Shown in pieces: positions 55,801-63,902 of a DNA stretch of 64,000 nucleotides (position 1 is its first letter; each line of letters begins with the position of its first letter). The notes below the pieces were generated by a model. The model did not search any database. It saw only the letters and a program-made list of their open reading frames with translations, and was not told the DNA's origin. The stretch comes from Chryseobacterium sp. JM1 (GTDB taxonomy: Bacteria > Bacteroidota > Bacteroidia > Flavobacteriales > Weeksellaceae). Location of the stretch: NCBI RefSeq assembly GCF_000737715.1, contig NZ_JPRN01000002.1:248001-312000 (forward strand). The letters run 5' to 3'. The position numbers and the translations under genes are program-made.

Positions 55801-55874
55801 ATTTACTAGAGGAGATCGGCACAAAACCAAACGTGTTCTATCACACTAAAGTAAGAAACAGAGTAGAAAAATAA
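52809..55874 (+). CDS. actB: alternative complex III iron-sulfur subunit ActB
   Basis: ActB (1021 residues) fuses a molybdopterin-oxidoreductase-like domain that has lost its cofactor with a four-cluster ferredoxin domain. A twin-arginine motif (SRRDFLKIL, R50-R51) and lipobox-like LAAC (C69) are set about 45 residues in. Cluster ligands are seen in CTGCGACIIAC, CQHCNHAPCETVCP, CIGTRYCANNCP and CSMC with CACAAAC. It transfers electrons from quinol toward the hemes. It lies 23 bp after actA. Confidence 0.96.
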   Translation: MASNKIQFRSIHELKDPALNNKLAQKEFQEEIPVEDFLGDAEQNGSSTSRRDFLKILGFSTAAVTLAACEAPVIKTIPYVVKPHDIIPGVPNYYASTYFDGFDFASVLVKTREGRPIKIDPNPAAGDLGTTNARAQASVLSLYDNDKVKQPKLDGKDETFDKVDSFILKGLADASAAGKKIVLLSHSFPSPTFKKLFAEFKAKYPTAELVTYDAYPHSAALDAAQEVFGQRALPVYDLKGSELVVSFQADFLGDYNGASLETSFAAARKPGPNMLRHIQVESNMSLTGANADSRYRLKPSAVNKTLVEVYNAIVGGGTSDKTATEIATELKAKGSKAVVLADGSKGAQVLAHLINQKLGSVAFTGKANFLKEFDKARYQEFLGWVNAGQVGVLIANNVDPIYSHPKGEDFKKSLAKVACVVAVADKKNEMYKAAKAVIPVANWLESWGDIEPQTGVYSLMQPTIQKIYKSRQIEESLLVWKNGKNNAANNYYDYLKGSAASILGATSFNKALYNGITTSNNATALSYSGGNAAQAIAELGNFKASELELVLYTKPSMGDGTQANNPWLQELPDPITRMSWDNYLTISPKDAEKFAIDNDLNARMQLDGSIVNLTVNGVTIKDVPVFVQPGQAEGSVGLALGYGKKDSGTTADTGVNAYPLFDGTNLTVSGVKIEKTGEDHEFAGIQLQNTLMGRYEIAKEVPLAEFINVAFDDEHKGWNKPLEYHTISGALPARKIDLWDAFDDTDGPHFNLSIDLNSCTGCGACIIACQAENNVPVVGKEEIRMSRDMYWLRIDRYYSSRQKVEVYEGLKEGMAVPELYGTAFGDGGALNHPADNPDVIFQPVMCQHCNHAPCETVCPVAATSHGKQGQNHMAYNRCIGTRYCANNCPYKVRRFNWFTYNLNDKFDFNMNNDLGRMVLNPDVVVRTRGVMEKCSMCIQETQATILAAKRENRKVTDHEFKNSCACAAACSTGAMTFGDMNDKESEVRELYSSNRRYYLLEEIGTKPNVFYHTKVRNRVEK

Positions 55875-55899
55875 AGTTTAAATAATAAATAGGTAAAAA

Positions 55900-57297
55900 A
55901 TGTCAGGACATTACGAAGCTCCGATAAGGGAACCTCTAATTATTGGTCACAAAACTTATCACGATATTACGGAAGATATCGCACGACCTATCGAAGAAAG
56001 AGCAGGTAAATTATGGTGGATTTCACTATACGCAGCCTTAGTTCTATTTCTATACGGATTCGGCTGTATCGCGTACACTATCGGGACAGGTATTGGAGCA
56101 TGGGGGCTTAACAGAACTATTAACTGGGGTTGGGATATTACCAACTTCGTATGGTGGGTAGGTATCGGTCACGCCGGAACACTTATCTCCGCAGTATTAT
56201 TATTATTTAGACAGCGTTGGAGAATGTCTGTAAACAGATCTGCAGAGGCAATGACGATCTTTGCGGTTGTACAGGCAGCGATCTTCCCTGTTATCCACAT
56301 GGGTAGAGTTTGGGTAGGATACTGGGTATTCCCATTACCTAACCAGTTCGGTTCTCTTTGGGGGAACTTTAACTCTCCTCTACTTTGGGACGTATTTGCT
56401 ATCTCAACGTATTTCTCAGTATCAACTGTATTCTGGTTCATGGGACTAATCCCTGACTTTGCAATGATCAGAGATAGAGCTAAAACTCCTTGGACTAAGA
56501 AAATTTATACATTCCTAGCATTTGGATGGGGTGGTAAAGCAAAACACTGGCAGAGATTCGAAGAACTTTCTTTGGTTCTTGCAGGTTTAGCAACTCCACT
56601 TGTATTCTCGGTACACACCACGGTATCATTTGACTTCGCAACGTCGGTTATTAAAGGATGGCACTCTACAATCTACCCTCCTTACTTCGTAGCCGGTGCG
56701 ATCTTCTCAGGATTCGCGATGGTACAGACGCTATTGTTGATTGCCAGAAAAGTATGTCACTTAGAAGAATACATCACAATGTATCATATTGAAATTATGA
56801 ACATCGTAATCGTTCTTACAGGTGGTATGGTAACGGTGGCTTATGCTACTGAATATTTTATCGGATGGTATTCCGGATCAAGATTTGAAGACTTTACTTA
56901 CCTTTCACCGGGTGCTGCAGTAGGACCTTACTGGTGGGCATTCTGGGCGCTGATTACTTGTAACTTGATTGTTCCTGCATTATTCTGGTTCAAGAGAGTA
57001 AGAACAAACATTATCGCTACATTTATTATCGCGTTAATTATTAACATCGGTATGTGGTTTGAGCGTTTTGATATTATCGTTATCAACCTTTCGAGAGATT
57101 ACTTACCAGGATCTTGGACTATGTTTAAGCCAACGATCATTGATGTGGGTGTATATTTAGGAACAATCGGATTCTTCTCTGTATTATTCTTACTATACGC
57201 AAGAACGTTCCCTGTAATTGCACAGGCTGAATTAAAATCGATTCTGAAAATTTCAGGTGAAACTTATAAAGCAAAAGAAGGAGATGAGCACCACTAA
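55900..57297 (+). CDS. actC: alternative complex III quinol-oxidising membrane subunit ActC (NrfD family)
   Basis: A 465-residue protein with about ten membrane helices, of the NrfD/PsrC family. It carries the menaquinol site and a possible proton path. Landmarks are the N-terminal ITEDIARPIEERAGKLWW, INWGWDITNFVWWVGIGHAGTL and, late, WFERFDIIVINLSRDYLPGSW. It overlaps actD by 14 bp. Confidence 0.96.
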   Translation: MSGHYEAPIREPLIIGHKTYHDITEDIARPIEERAGKLWWISLYAALVLFLYGFGCIAYTIGTGIGAWGLNRTINWGWDITNFVWWVGIGHAGTLISAVLLLFRQRWRMSVNRSAEAMTIFAVVQAAIFPVIHMGRVWVGYWVFPLPNQFGSLWGNFNSPLLWDVFAISTYFSVSTVFWFMGLIPDFAMIRDRAKTPWTKKIYTFLAFGWGGKAKHWQRFEELSLVLAGLATPLVFSVHTTVSFDFATSVIKGWHSTIYPPYFVAGAIFSGFAMVQTLLLIARKVCHLEEYITMYHIEIMNIVIVLTGGMVTVAYATEYFIGWYSGSRFEDFTYLSPGAAVGPYWWAFWALITCNLIVPALFWFKRVRTNIIATFIIALIINIGMWFERFDIIVINLSRDYLPGSWTMFKPTIIDVGVYLGTIGFFSVLFLLYARTFPVIAQAELKSILKISGETYKAKEGDEHH

Positions 57298-57805
57298 AAT
57301 TGTATACGGACTTTATGCCGATGACGACGATTTAATGAACGGCGTTAAGGCATTCAACGATAAAGGAATTGCGATCAACGAAGTGTATACTCCGTTTCCG
57401 GTTCACGGACTTGACAAAGCTCTAGGTTTAAAGAAAACCAGAATTTCGGATGCTGCATTCTTCTATGCTCTTTATGGAGTGACCATCGGTGCTACGGTAA
57501 CGTGGTATGTGATGAATCATGACTGGCCTCAGAATATTGGTGGTAAACCAGCTTTTGACTGGGCACACAACATGCCTGCATTCGTGGTACCTATGTTCGA
57601 ATTAATGGTATTCTGTGCCGCTCACATGATGTCTTTAACTTTCTTGGTTAGAAACAAAATGTATCCGGGAGCTCCGGCTCAGAACCCAGATCCAAGAACT
57701 ACTGATGATAAATTCCTTATGGAGTTTGTAACTGAAGACGTAGAGTCTGTAAAGCAGTTACTTATTGAAACTGGAGTTGAAGAAATAACTGTTAAAGACG
57801 CTTAA
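57284..57805 (+). CDS. actD: alternative complex III subunit ActD (DUF3341)
   Basis: A 173-residue small subunit with two membrane helices; the ATG at 57284 lies inside the actC end, and an earlier in-frame ATG at 57257 is less likely. The N-terminal IVYGLYADDDDLMNGVKAF, then YTPFPVHGLDKALGLKKTR, are DUF3341 hallmarks. Its role is structural within the complex. actE follows one base after its stop. Confidence 0.94.
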   Translation: MSTTKIVYGLYADDDDLMNGVKAFNDKGIAINEVYTPFPVHGLDKALGLKKTRISDAAFFYALYGVTIGATVTWYVMNHDWPQNIGGKPAFDWAHNMPAFVVPMFELMVFCAAHMMSLTFLVRNKMYPGAPAQNPDPRTTDDKFLMEFVTEDVESVKQLLIETGVEEITVKDA

Positions 57806-57806
57806 A

Positions 57807-58508
57807 ATGAAAAAGAATGTATTAAAAATTACAGCTATTTTAGGTTTAGCAACGGTTTTACTTAATTCTTGCGGACCAAAAGAAAATACACCATTGGTAT
57901 ATTTCCCGGATATGTATTTTCCGGTAGCTTACGATCCATTGATGAAAGCTCAGGATGCTTATTCAGATCATGAAAATGAAATCCCTGCTTTCGTTAAAAA
58001 TAGCTTTGCAACAGGTCTTGCTCCTGTAGAAGGTTCAGTTGCTCAGAATAAAGACGGAATTTTCGAAGAAAGTCTTCTTCCTAAAAATGTAGATGAATAT
58101 AACGCTGGTTACGATGCATCCAAAAAGATGACAGGATCTCCTCTTAATCCGGCTAATGCAGCTAAGGATATTGAAAGAGGAAAAATGCTGTTCGATCATA
58201 CTTGTGCTGCATGTCACGGAACTGGTGGTGATGGACAGGGACCAATTGTACAAAGCGGTGCTTTCTCTGGTGTACCAAACTATGCTGACAGAGAGCTTAC
58301 TGTAGGATCTGTTCATTATGTATTAACTAACGGTAGAAATGCAATGGGATCTTATGCTGGTCAGCTTAACGCTGGAGACAGATGGAGAGTGGCCATGTAT
58401 GTGATGAGCGCCTTCAAAAAAGGAGCAGCAGCACCCGCAGCAGCTACAACGGCTACAGCTACACCAGCTGCAGCTGCAACAGAGACTACTACCGAAACTA
58501 AAAAATAA
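57807..58508 (+). CDS. actE: alternative complex III monoheme cytochrome c lipoprotein ActE
   Basis: A 233-residue lipoprotein (lipobox LLNSC, C22). The conserved Act segment LVYFPDMYFPVAYDP is followed by a class I cytochrome c domain with CAACH and a Met ligand in GRNAMGSYAGQL. The tail of about 30 residues is low-complexity Ala/Thr/Pro. It passes electrons on to the oxidase or soluble carriers. Confidence 0.95.
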   Translation: MKKNVLKITAILGLATVLLNSCGPKENTPLVYFPDMYFPVAYDPLMKAQDAYSDHENEIPAFVKNSFATGLAPVEGSVAQNKDGIFEESLLPKNVDEYNAGYDASKKMTGSPLNPANAAKDIERGKMLFDHTCAACHGTGGDGQGPIVQSGAFSGVPNYADRELTVGSVHYVLTNGRNAMGSYAGQLNAGDRWRVAMYVMSAFKKGAAAPAAATTATATPAAAATETTTETKK

Positions 58509-58516
58509 GAAAAGAA

Positions 58517-59848
58517 ATGTATAGTTTTTCACCAAAATTAAAATCAACTTCTCTAATACTTCTTGTTGTAGGTTTAGTTCTGTTTGGTATTGGTTATTTC
58601 ATGAATCATGGAATCAGTACAGAGAGAATTAAAGAAATGATGGAGGCAGTTCACTCTGCAGGTCACACAGCACCTACTCACTCCAGTGAAATGGTAGGAC
58701 CTCAGGATGAAGCTTCTCATTTAGAGCATGCGACAATGCAGATTCATAATTCGCCTTTAGCATCCATACATTTCGTAGCTGTATTTTTCTTCGGAGTAAG
58801 TTGTGCAGTATTATTTTTCTACTGTATTCAGCATGCAGCTCATGCAGGATGGCCAATCATTATTACAAGAGTAATGGAAGCTATTGCTTCTTATATTCCT
58901 TATGGAGGTGCTATTTTAGTAATCTTAATGTTACTGAATATCTTCCACCAGGGTCATATTTTCCACTGGATGGATCCGGATTTGACAGATCCTAATTCTG
59001 CACATTTCGACGTGATCCTATTCGAAAAGAAAAGATTCTTAAACATCCCTTTCTATGCGATCAGAACATTGATCTACGTAATCGGAGCATCATTCTTCGC
59101 ATGGAAACTGAAAGCACAGTCTAAAAAAGTGGACGATACAAAATCTTTGGTTGAGTATCAGTTCCTTTACAGATGGGCAGTAGGATATATCGCATTCTTC
59201 GGGTTTGCTTCTGCAGCTTGGGCTTGGGACTGGTTGATGTCTATTGACCCTCACTGGTATTCTACAATGTATATCTGGTATTCAATGGTAAGCTGCCTTT
59301 CAAGTGGAATCGCTGTGATTATCCTTCTAAGTGTTTACCTGAAGAAAAACGGATTCTTACCTCAGTTCAATGACAACCACTTACACGATTTAGGAGTATT
59401 CCTTTTCGCTACAAGTATGCTTTGGACATATACATGGTTTGCTCAGTTTATGCTTTACTGGTATGCGAACGTTCCGGAAGAGGTGAACTACTTCTTCGGA
59501 AGATTCCAGCACTACGGAATTACTTTCTTACCAATGCTGATTGTAAACTTCTTATTACCATTATTGGTATTAGTGAGCAGCAGCATCAAGAGAAATTACA
59601 AAGTAGTAACCGTTATGGCTGTAGTGGTTATTTTAGGACACATCTTAGATTACTTCAACATGGTAATGCCGGGAACGGTAGGTCCATACTGGAAAACTCC
59701 TGAAGTATTCATCTTGATATTAGGTGCGCTTCTTTTTGTAGTTGGGTTATTCATGTTCACAGTACTGACAGCATTGTCTAAACTGAAACTGATCCCTACA
59801 GGTAACCCTTACCTTCACGAATCTGAAATTTATGAGTATCCTTTCTAA
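58517..59848 (+). CDS. actF: alternative complex III membrane subunit ActF
   Basis: A 443-residue integral protein with about ten helices, the second NrfD-like subunit. It shows ASIHFVAVFFFGVSCAVLFF, RFLNIPFYAIRTLIY, AWAWDWLMSIDPHWYSTMY and FFGRFQHYGITFLP. It ends the operon, and a strong terminator follows. No cytochrome oxidase genes come after it here. Confidence 0.95.
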   Translation: MYSFSPKLKSTSLILLVVGLVLFGIGYFMNHGISTERIKEMMEAVHSAGHTAPTHSSEMVGPQDEASHLEHATMQIHNSPLASIHFVAVFFFGVSCAVLFFYCIQHAAHAGWPIIITRVMEAIASYIPYGGAILVILMLLNIFHQGHIFHWMDPDLTDPNSAHFDVILFEKKRFLNIPFYAIRTLIYVIGASFFAWKLKAQSKKVDDTKSLVEYQFLYRWAVGYIAFFGFASAAWAWDWLMSIDPHWYSTMYIWYSMVSCLSSGIAVIILLSVYLKKNGFLPQFNDNHLHDLGVFLFATSMLWTYTWFAQFMLYWYANVPEEVNYFFGRFQHYGITFLPMLIVNFLLPLLVLVSSSIKRNYKVVTVMAVVVILGHILDYFNMVMPGTVGPYWKTPEVFILILGALLFVVGLFMFTVLTALSKLKLIPTGNPYLHESEIYEYPF

Positions 59849-59871
59849 GGACTTGTAACAGAAATAAAATA

Positions 59872-59906
59872 AAAAAGACTGATTGTAATGATCAGTCTTT
59901 TTTTAT
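59872..59906 (+). terminator. act operon terminator
   Basis: AAAAAGACTGAT (59872-59883) pairs with ATCAGTCTTTTT (59891-59902), then T residues. Confidence 0.9.
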
Positions 59907-60015
59907 GCAGACAACTGAACTTTTTAACCTGTTCAGGCAACCATTTTGAATTTTGTGTGTCTTTATAATGAGATTGATGTATGATTTCAATAAACCAATA
60001 AAACAAAATATCATT

Positions 60016-61032
60016 ATGAAACGAAATTATCTGCTCTTCGCACTCTTCGTCTTTCTGTTCAGTTTTATTCAGGCACAAACTGTAACGTTTATTTCTGAAC
60101 GAACCAATAAACCTCTTCCTAAAGTTTCCGTTTTCGGGAAAGATGGAAGCATCCTTGCCTTTTCTGATATTGATGGCAAAATAGATAAACAGGCACTCAA
60201 TCCTTCACAGGAAAAATTTCAATTGGTTTACAATAACTTTTCTGTAGCTACCCTCTCCTATTCAGATTTAAATCAGGACGTGATCAAAATAAATGATCAG
60301 GTGAAGGAAATAGAAACGGTCGTCATTAAAAACTCAAAGCCGGCAAAATATATTTTCATTAAAGGAAACTTTAATGCCTATGTAACCGTAAATAATAGAC
60401 TGAATGGTTATGCCGATGGAATCGTTACCTATATTTTCGACAATAAAACCAAAAAGCTAAAAAGCACAAATGTTGAACAATACAGGATATACCGGCTTGA
60501 AGATCCTAAAGTTGAAAAAAAGCAGACTGCTTCGTGGGATTACGGCTCTTCCTTATCGGTTCCTGAAATGAAAAATGTAGGAAATATTGATGAATACAAA
60601 AAGAAAAACACAAAACTGAAAGAGTTAAAAGGGGAACGTAAGGATGACGTGGAAATTACCGGCGAATACCTCCAGAAAAAAGAATTTGCCCTATTTGGAT
60701 TCAGATTTTTTGATCTGAAAGGAATCATCAATATTGCATTTGAAAAAGATTCAAATAAAACATTAAAAGATATTTTGGAGTATAATGAAATTGATTTTTT
60801 AAAATTAAAGCATAAAACTGAAAAAGATTATAACCAGCTCATGGCCTACAGTAATTTCTACACTACAGAGCTTGGGTTCACCAACGACAATGATCTTGAG
60901 AAAGTGAGATTCAACAAAGACAACAGCAACTATACCACAAAATATTGGCAGGATTCCTCATTTCCCAATATGCAGACCATTTTCAGCTCATTCTTTAAAG
61001 ATGATCTGAAGGAACAGGAAAATAAGAAATAA
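60016..61032 (+). CDS. hypothetical secreted protein with carboxypeptidase-like N-terminal domain
   Basis: The ATG at 60016 gives 338 residues with a signal peptide (MKRNYLLFALFVFLFSFIQAQ). Residues about 22-95 look like a CarboxypepD_reg/plug-type beta domain (KPLPKVSVFGKDGSILAFSD to VVIK), as at the N-terminus of TonB-dependent receptors, but no barrel follows. The rest is charged and may bind a partner. Function is unknown; periplasmic or surface location is likely. Confidence 0.72.
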   Translation: MKRNYLLFALFVFLFSFIQAQTVTFISERTNKPLPKVSVFGKDGSILAFSDIDGKIDKQALNPSQEKFQLVYNNFSVATLSYSDLNQDVIKINDQVKEIETVVIKNSKPAKYIFIKGNFNAYVTVNNRLNGYADGIVTYIFDNKTKKLKSTNVEQYRIYRLEDPKVEKKQTASWDYGSSLSVPEMKNVGNIDEYKKKNTKLKELKGERKDDVEITGEYLQKKEFALFGFRFFDLKGIINIAFEKDSNKTLKDILEYNEIDFLKLKHKTEKDYNQLMAYSNFYTTELGFTNDNDLEKVRFNKDNSNYTTKYWQDSSFPNMQTIFSSFFKDDLKEQENKK

Positions 61033-61073
61033 GCCTCTGATATTTTACAGAAGTACACTATAATTTGCACTAG

Positions 61074-61108
61074 AAAAAGACTGACCTTATTGAACAGTCT
61101 TTTTTTTA
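61074..61108 (+). terminator. terminator after the 60016 gene
   Basis: AAAAAGACTG (61074-61083) pairs with CAGTCTTTTT (61095-61104), then T residues. Its stem core matches the act terminator. Confidence 0.88.
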
Positions 61109-61260
61109 TGAAGAAAATTAACTCTATCATACTAAGCCATATAGTTTATAAAGCTATCCATAAATCATTCGGGTATACCAGTAAATCATTAATAATAAAT
61201 GTTATCACCAGCTAAAAACACAAAACAAAAATAAAAACCAGCTATTATTAAAGGTTTTAC

Positions 61261-61268
61261 TAAATTTG
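61261..61268 (+). promoter_or_regulatory. -7 element of the lipoprotein-apt unit
   Basis: TAAATTTG, 16 bp before the ATG at 61285; no clear -33. Confidence 0.55.
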
Positions 61269-61284
61269 CAGTAAACAAAATAAA

Positions 61285-62484
61285 ATGAAAAAGTTTTCTT
61301 TTCTACTTGTTCTCAGTCTGTTGCTTTTTACGGCATGCAGGAAAGATCACGTAGATGCTACGAATACTAAAACGCTGCAGTCCAGTATCAATGACATGAC
61401 TGCCAGCCTTTCAACCATTAAACAGATCAAATTCAGTGAAGCTCTTTATATCCTAAAGACCTTCGGCGTAGAAGCAGAAGGTGATGTAGAAGAACTGAAA
61501 GCACTTGGAAAGCTTATCAATGGAAAAAAAGTACCGGAAATTCTTACAATGGCTGATGAAGTGGCGCAGAAAAACGGAATCGAATGGGCCAGCACATCTC
61601 CTCCTTCTCTTGGAGAAATGAACATCTTCGGGGATGATAAAGCCAAGGAAACCGATAACAATGATGTAAAAGCAAACTCACTAAGCATTGTCACCAAACC
61701 TACTGGAGATGACGGAAACGGTGCTGCTACTGCCATCCAGATTGTTCCAAGACTTGTAGATGCTGCGGGAAATCCTGTTTCATTTACCGGAGCAGGTTTA
61801 GAAGCTACTTTAGAAGTTTTCAGCAACGGCGTAAAGCTTTCAACAGCGAAAAACCTTATGCAGGATAATAACTTTAAAGGATTTAATTTAAAATTCTCCT
61901 CCATTCCTGCAGCAAAAGTGGTAGACAACAAAATCGATATTACCGTTTCAGTAAAAACGACAGCAAAGACATTCAAAATGTCTAAAATCGGACTTGATGT
62001 AAACCCATCAGCTCTGAAAGTTCCAGCTCCGCCAAAAACTGATTCAACGGCTGTAACTCAAGATCCAAATGCCGGGATAGATCCAAACAATCCTACAGCA
62101 ACACCTGCTACACCTACAGATCCAAATGCAACAACTACGACACCGGCTGGACCTAAACAACCAACTGCAGATCCAAAAAATACAGTAAGTAAATTTTTAA
62201 GCAGTGTAAGCTCTCAAAATCTTAAAGCGGCATACGATAATTCAAGCAACCCAAGCTGGGGAAGCTATGAATCATTCTCCAATCCTACTTCAGGTTTTGG
62301 ATCGGTGAAAAATGTAAGTGTAAAAAATATCACAACCAATGCGACCAACGCCAGCGGTGCCAGCGTAAACGCAACGTATGATGTAACGGATAAGAACGGA
62401 AAAACAACTTCTTTAAAAGTAACTTTCGGACTTAAAAATGTAAATGGAGACTGGAAAATTTCCAGCTATAAAATAAACCCATAA
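61285..62484 (+). CDS. hypothetical multidomain lipoprotein
   Basis: A 399-residue lipoprotein (lipobox LLLFTAC, C18). Residues about 20-110 are helical, 125-235 a beta-rich domain (AIQIVPRLVDAAGNPVSF onward), and 240-295 a Pro/Thr/Asp linker with repeated DPN(A/N). The last 100 residues look like an NTF2-like domain (NTVSKFLSSVSSQNLKAAY to GDWKISSYKI). The stop shares a base with the apt start (TAATG). I do not know its function. Confidence 0.75.
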   Translation: MKKFSFLLVLSLLLFTACRKDHVDATNTKTLQSSINDMTASLSTIKQIKFSEALYILKTFGVEAEGDVEELKALGKLINGKKVPEILTMADEVAQKNGIEWASTSPPSLGEMNIFGDDKAKETDNNDVKANSLSIVTKPTGDDGNGAATAIQIVPRLVDAAGNPVSFTGAGLEATLEVFSNGVKLSTAKNLMQDNNFKGFNLKFSSIPAAKVVDNKIDITVSVKTTAKTFKMSKIGLDVNPSALKVPAPPKTDSTAVTQDPNAGIDPNNPTATPATPTDPNATTTTPAGPKQPTADPKNTVSKFLSSVSSQNLKAAYDNSSNPSWGSYESFSNPTSGFGSVKNVSVKNITTNATNASGASVNATYDVTDKNGKTTSLKVTFGLKNVNGDWKISSYKINP

Positions 62485-63020
62485 TGGCTTCACAAGAACT
62501 GATCAAAAGACTGGAACAAACCATAGAAAACATTCCTGACTTTCCCATTCCGGGAATCCAATTCAAGGATATTTCACCTATTTTCCTGGACCCGAAGCTT
62601 TATGAAGACGTCATCACAGAACTGGCTGCTTTCAGCAAAGGAAAAATAGACGCCGTATGCGGAATAGAAAGCCGTGGTTATCTCTTCGGTATTGCCATCG
62701 CTGTTGCTTTGGAAGTTCCGTTTATTTTAATCAGAAAAGCAGGAAAGCTTCCTCCACCGGTCATTTCAGAAAAATACGATCTTGAATATGGAAGCGCTGT
62801 CATAGAAACCCGTGACGGACAGATCAAAAAAGGGCAGAGAATTCTGATCCATGACGATCTTCTGGCAACCGGAGGAACTACAGAAGCAGCCGCTAAATTG
62901 GTGGAAAAACAAGGTGCCACCGTTTCACAGTTCAGCTTCCTGATCGGATTAAAAGATCTTAATGGGACTGAAAAACTTAGTAAATTCGGGGCTGAAGTCT
63001 ACAGCATTCTGGAATATTAA
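62484..63020 (+). CDS. apt: adenine phosphoribosyltransferase
   Basis: Apt salvages adenine with PRPP to AMP. The 178-residue protein has FPIPGIQFKDISPI near the start, GIESRGYLFG, an RKAGKLPPPVISEKYDLEYG hood region and the PRPP loop ILIHDDLLATGGTTEAA. Its ATG lies in the lipoprotein's stop codon, so the two are translationally coupled, though no functional link is obvious. Confidence 0.97.
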   Translation: MASQELIKRLEQTIENIPDFPIPGIQFKDISPIFLDPKLYEDVITELAAFSKGKIDAVCGIESRGYLFGIAIAVALEVPFILIRKAGKLPPPVISEKYDLEYGSAVIETRDGQIKKGQRILIHDDLLATGGTTEAAAKLVEKQGATVSQFSFLIGLKDLNGTEKLSKFGAEVYSILEY

Positions 63021-63060
63021 GCTTTTCATATAAAAACAAAAATATGGGTTGTAAAGATAT

Positions 63061-63080
63061 CACGCTGAGCGGAGTCGAAG
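63061..63080. repeat. CTTCGACTCCGCTCAGCGTG-type repeat fragment
   Basis: CACGCTGAGCGGAGTCGAAG is a GC-rich block inside an AT-rich gap. It matches a short intergenic repeat known widely in Bacteroidota and other bacteria; only one arm is seen. Confidence 0.55.
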
Positions 63081-63140
63081 CGTTTTTACCATTAACATCT
63101 GACAATTCACAACATTTTCACAATAATACTTCAAAGTATT

Positions 63141-63170
63141 TTGTAAATCATTCAGAAACAATTAAATTTG
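63141..63170 (+). promoter_or_regulatory. promoter of the TPR protein-ribH unit
   Basis: TTG at 63141-63143, a 19-bp spacer and TAAATTTG at 63163-63170, the best match in the window, with the ATG 21 bp downstream. Confidence 0.8.
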
Positions 63171-63191
63171 CAGTTCAATTTTTAAGAATTT

Positions 63192-63899
63192 ATGGCAAAA
63201 TTGGGAAAGAATGCTCAGAACGAGCAAGAAGGTAAAGAAACAGTTGAGTTCTTTAAAGACCTTGACAGAGAGGCTCTAAACACAGAGAGATTCCTTGAGA
63301 AATATTCAAAGCAATTGGGTATTGTATTCGGGGTATTGGTTTTGGGTGTTTTAGGATTCTTTGCTTACAAACAGTTTGTAGTGGCTCCTAAGAACGTTGA
63401 AGCTGTAAAAGGTTTCCTTGCTGCTCAGAAAAACCAAACTTCTGGGAAAGATAAAGAAGCCCTAGGTGGAAATTCTGCAGCTAACCCAGGTTTTGTAGGA
63501 ACATCTAACGAATATTCAGGTACGAAGATTGGTGAATTGGCGGCTTACAATGCTGGTTTACTGAAATTCAAAGCAGGAAAATTCCAGGAAGCTTACGATC
63601 TTTTAGATAAATTTTCATCTGACAACAAAACATTAATGGCATTGAAATTCGGTGCTATGGCAGATGCAAAATCAGGTCTTAACAAAAACGACGAAGCGCT
63701 ATCTCTATTAGACAAAGCGTCAACTGCATCCAACGATGCTTACACCACTTACTATTTCACAAGAAAAGCAGGTATCGTAGCATTAGGATTAAAGAAAAAT
63801 GCAGAAGCTAAGAAATACTTCTCCGCAATTGACGAGAAATATCAGGACTACGATAACGGAATGTCTGATTCTTATATTGAAATGACTAAATATTTTTAA
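63192..63899 (+). CDS. YfgM-like TPR membrane protein
   Basis: A 235-residue protein with a charged N-terminus, one membrane helix (about 41-62, QLGIVFGVLVLGVLGFFAY) and a C-terminal TPR domain (about 110-230) with repeated A-x-A-G-L-L-K-F and KFGAMADA-type helices. It resembles E. coli YfgM, an ancillary SecYEG chaperone-like protein. It lies 3 bp before ribH. Confidence 0.85.
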   Translation: MAKLGKNAQNEQEGKETVEFFKDLDREALNTERFLEKYSKQLGIVFGVLVLGVLGFFAYKQFVVAPKNVEAVKGFLAAQKNQTSGKDKEALGGNSAANPGFVGTSNEYSGTKIGELAAYNAGLLKFKAGKFQEAYDLLDKFSSDNKTLMALKFGAMADAKSGLNKNDEALSLLDKASTASNDAYTTYYFTRKAGIVALGLKKNAEAKKYFSAIDEKYQDYDNGMSDSYIEMTKYF

Positions 63900-63902
63900 A
63901 AA

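Noticed and set aside
61446..61976. 176-codon frame antisense to the lipoprotein gene
   Set aside because: Shadow of a beta-rich domain; no independent support.
63044..63235. 63-codon plus-strand frame
   Set aside because: It spans the repeat fragment and promoter, then runs out of frame into the TPR gene; no protein-like composition.
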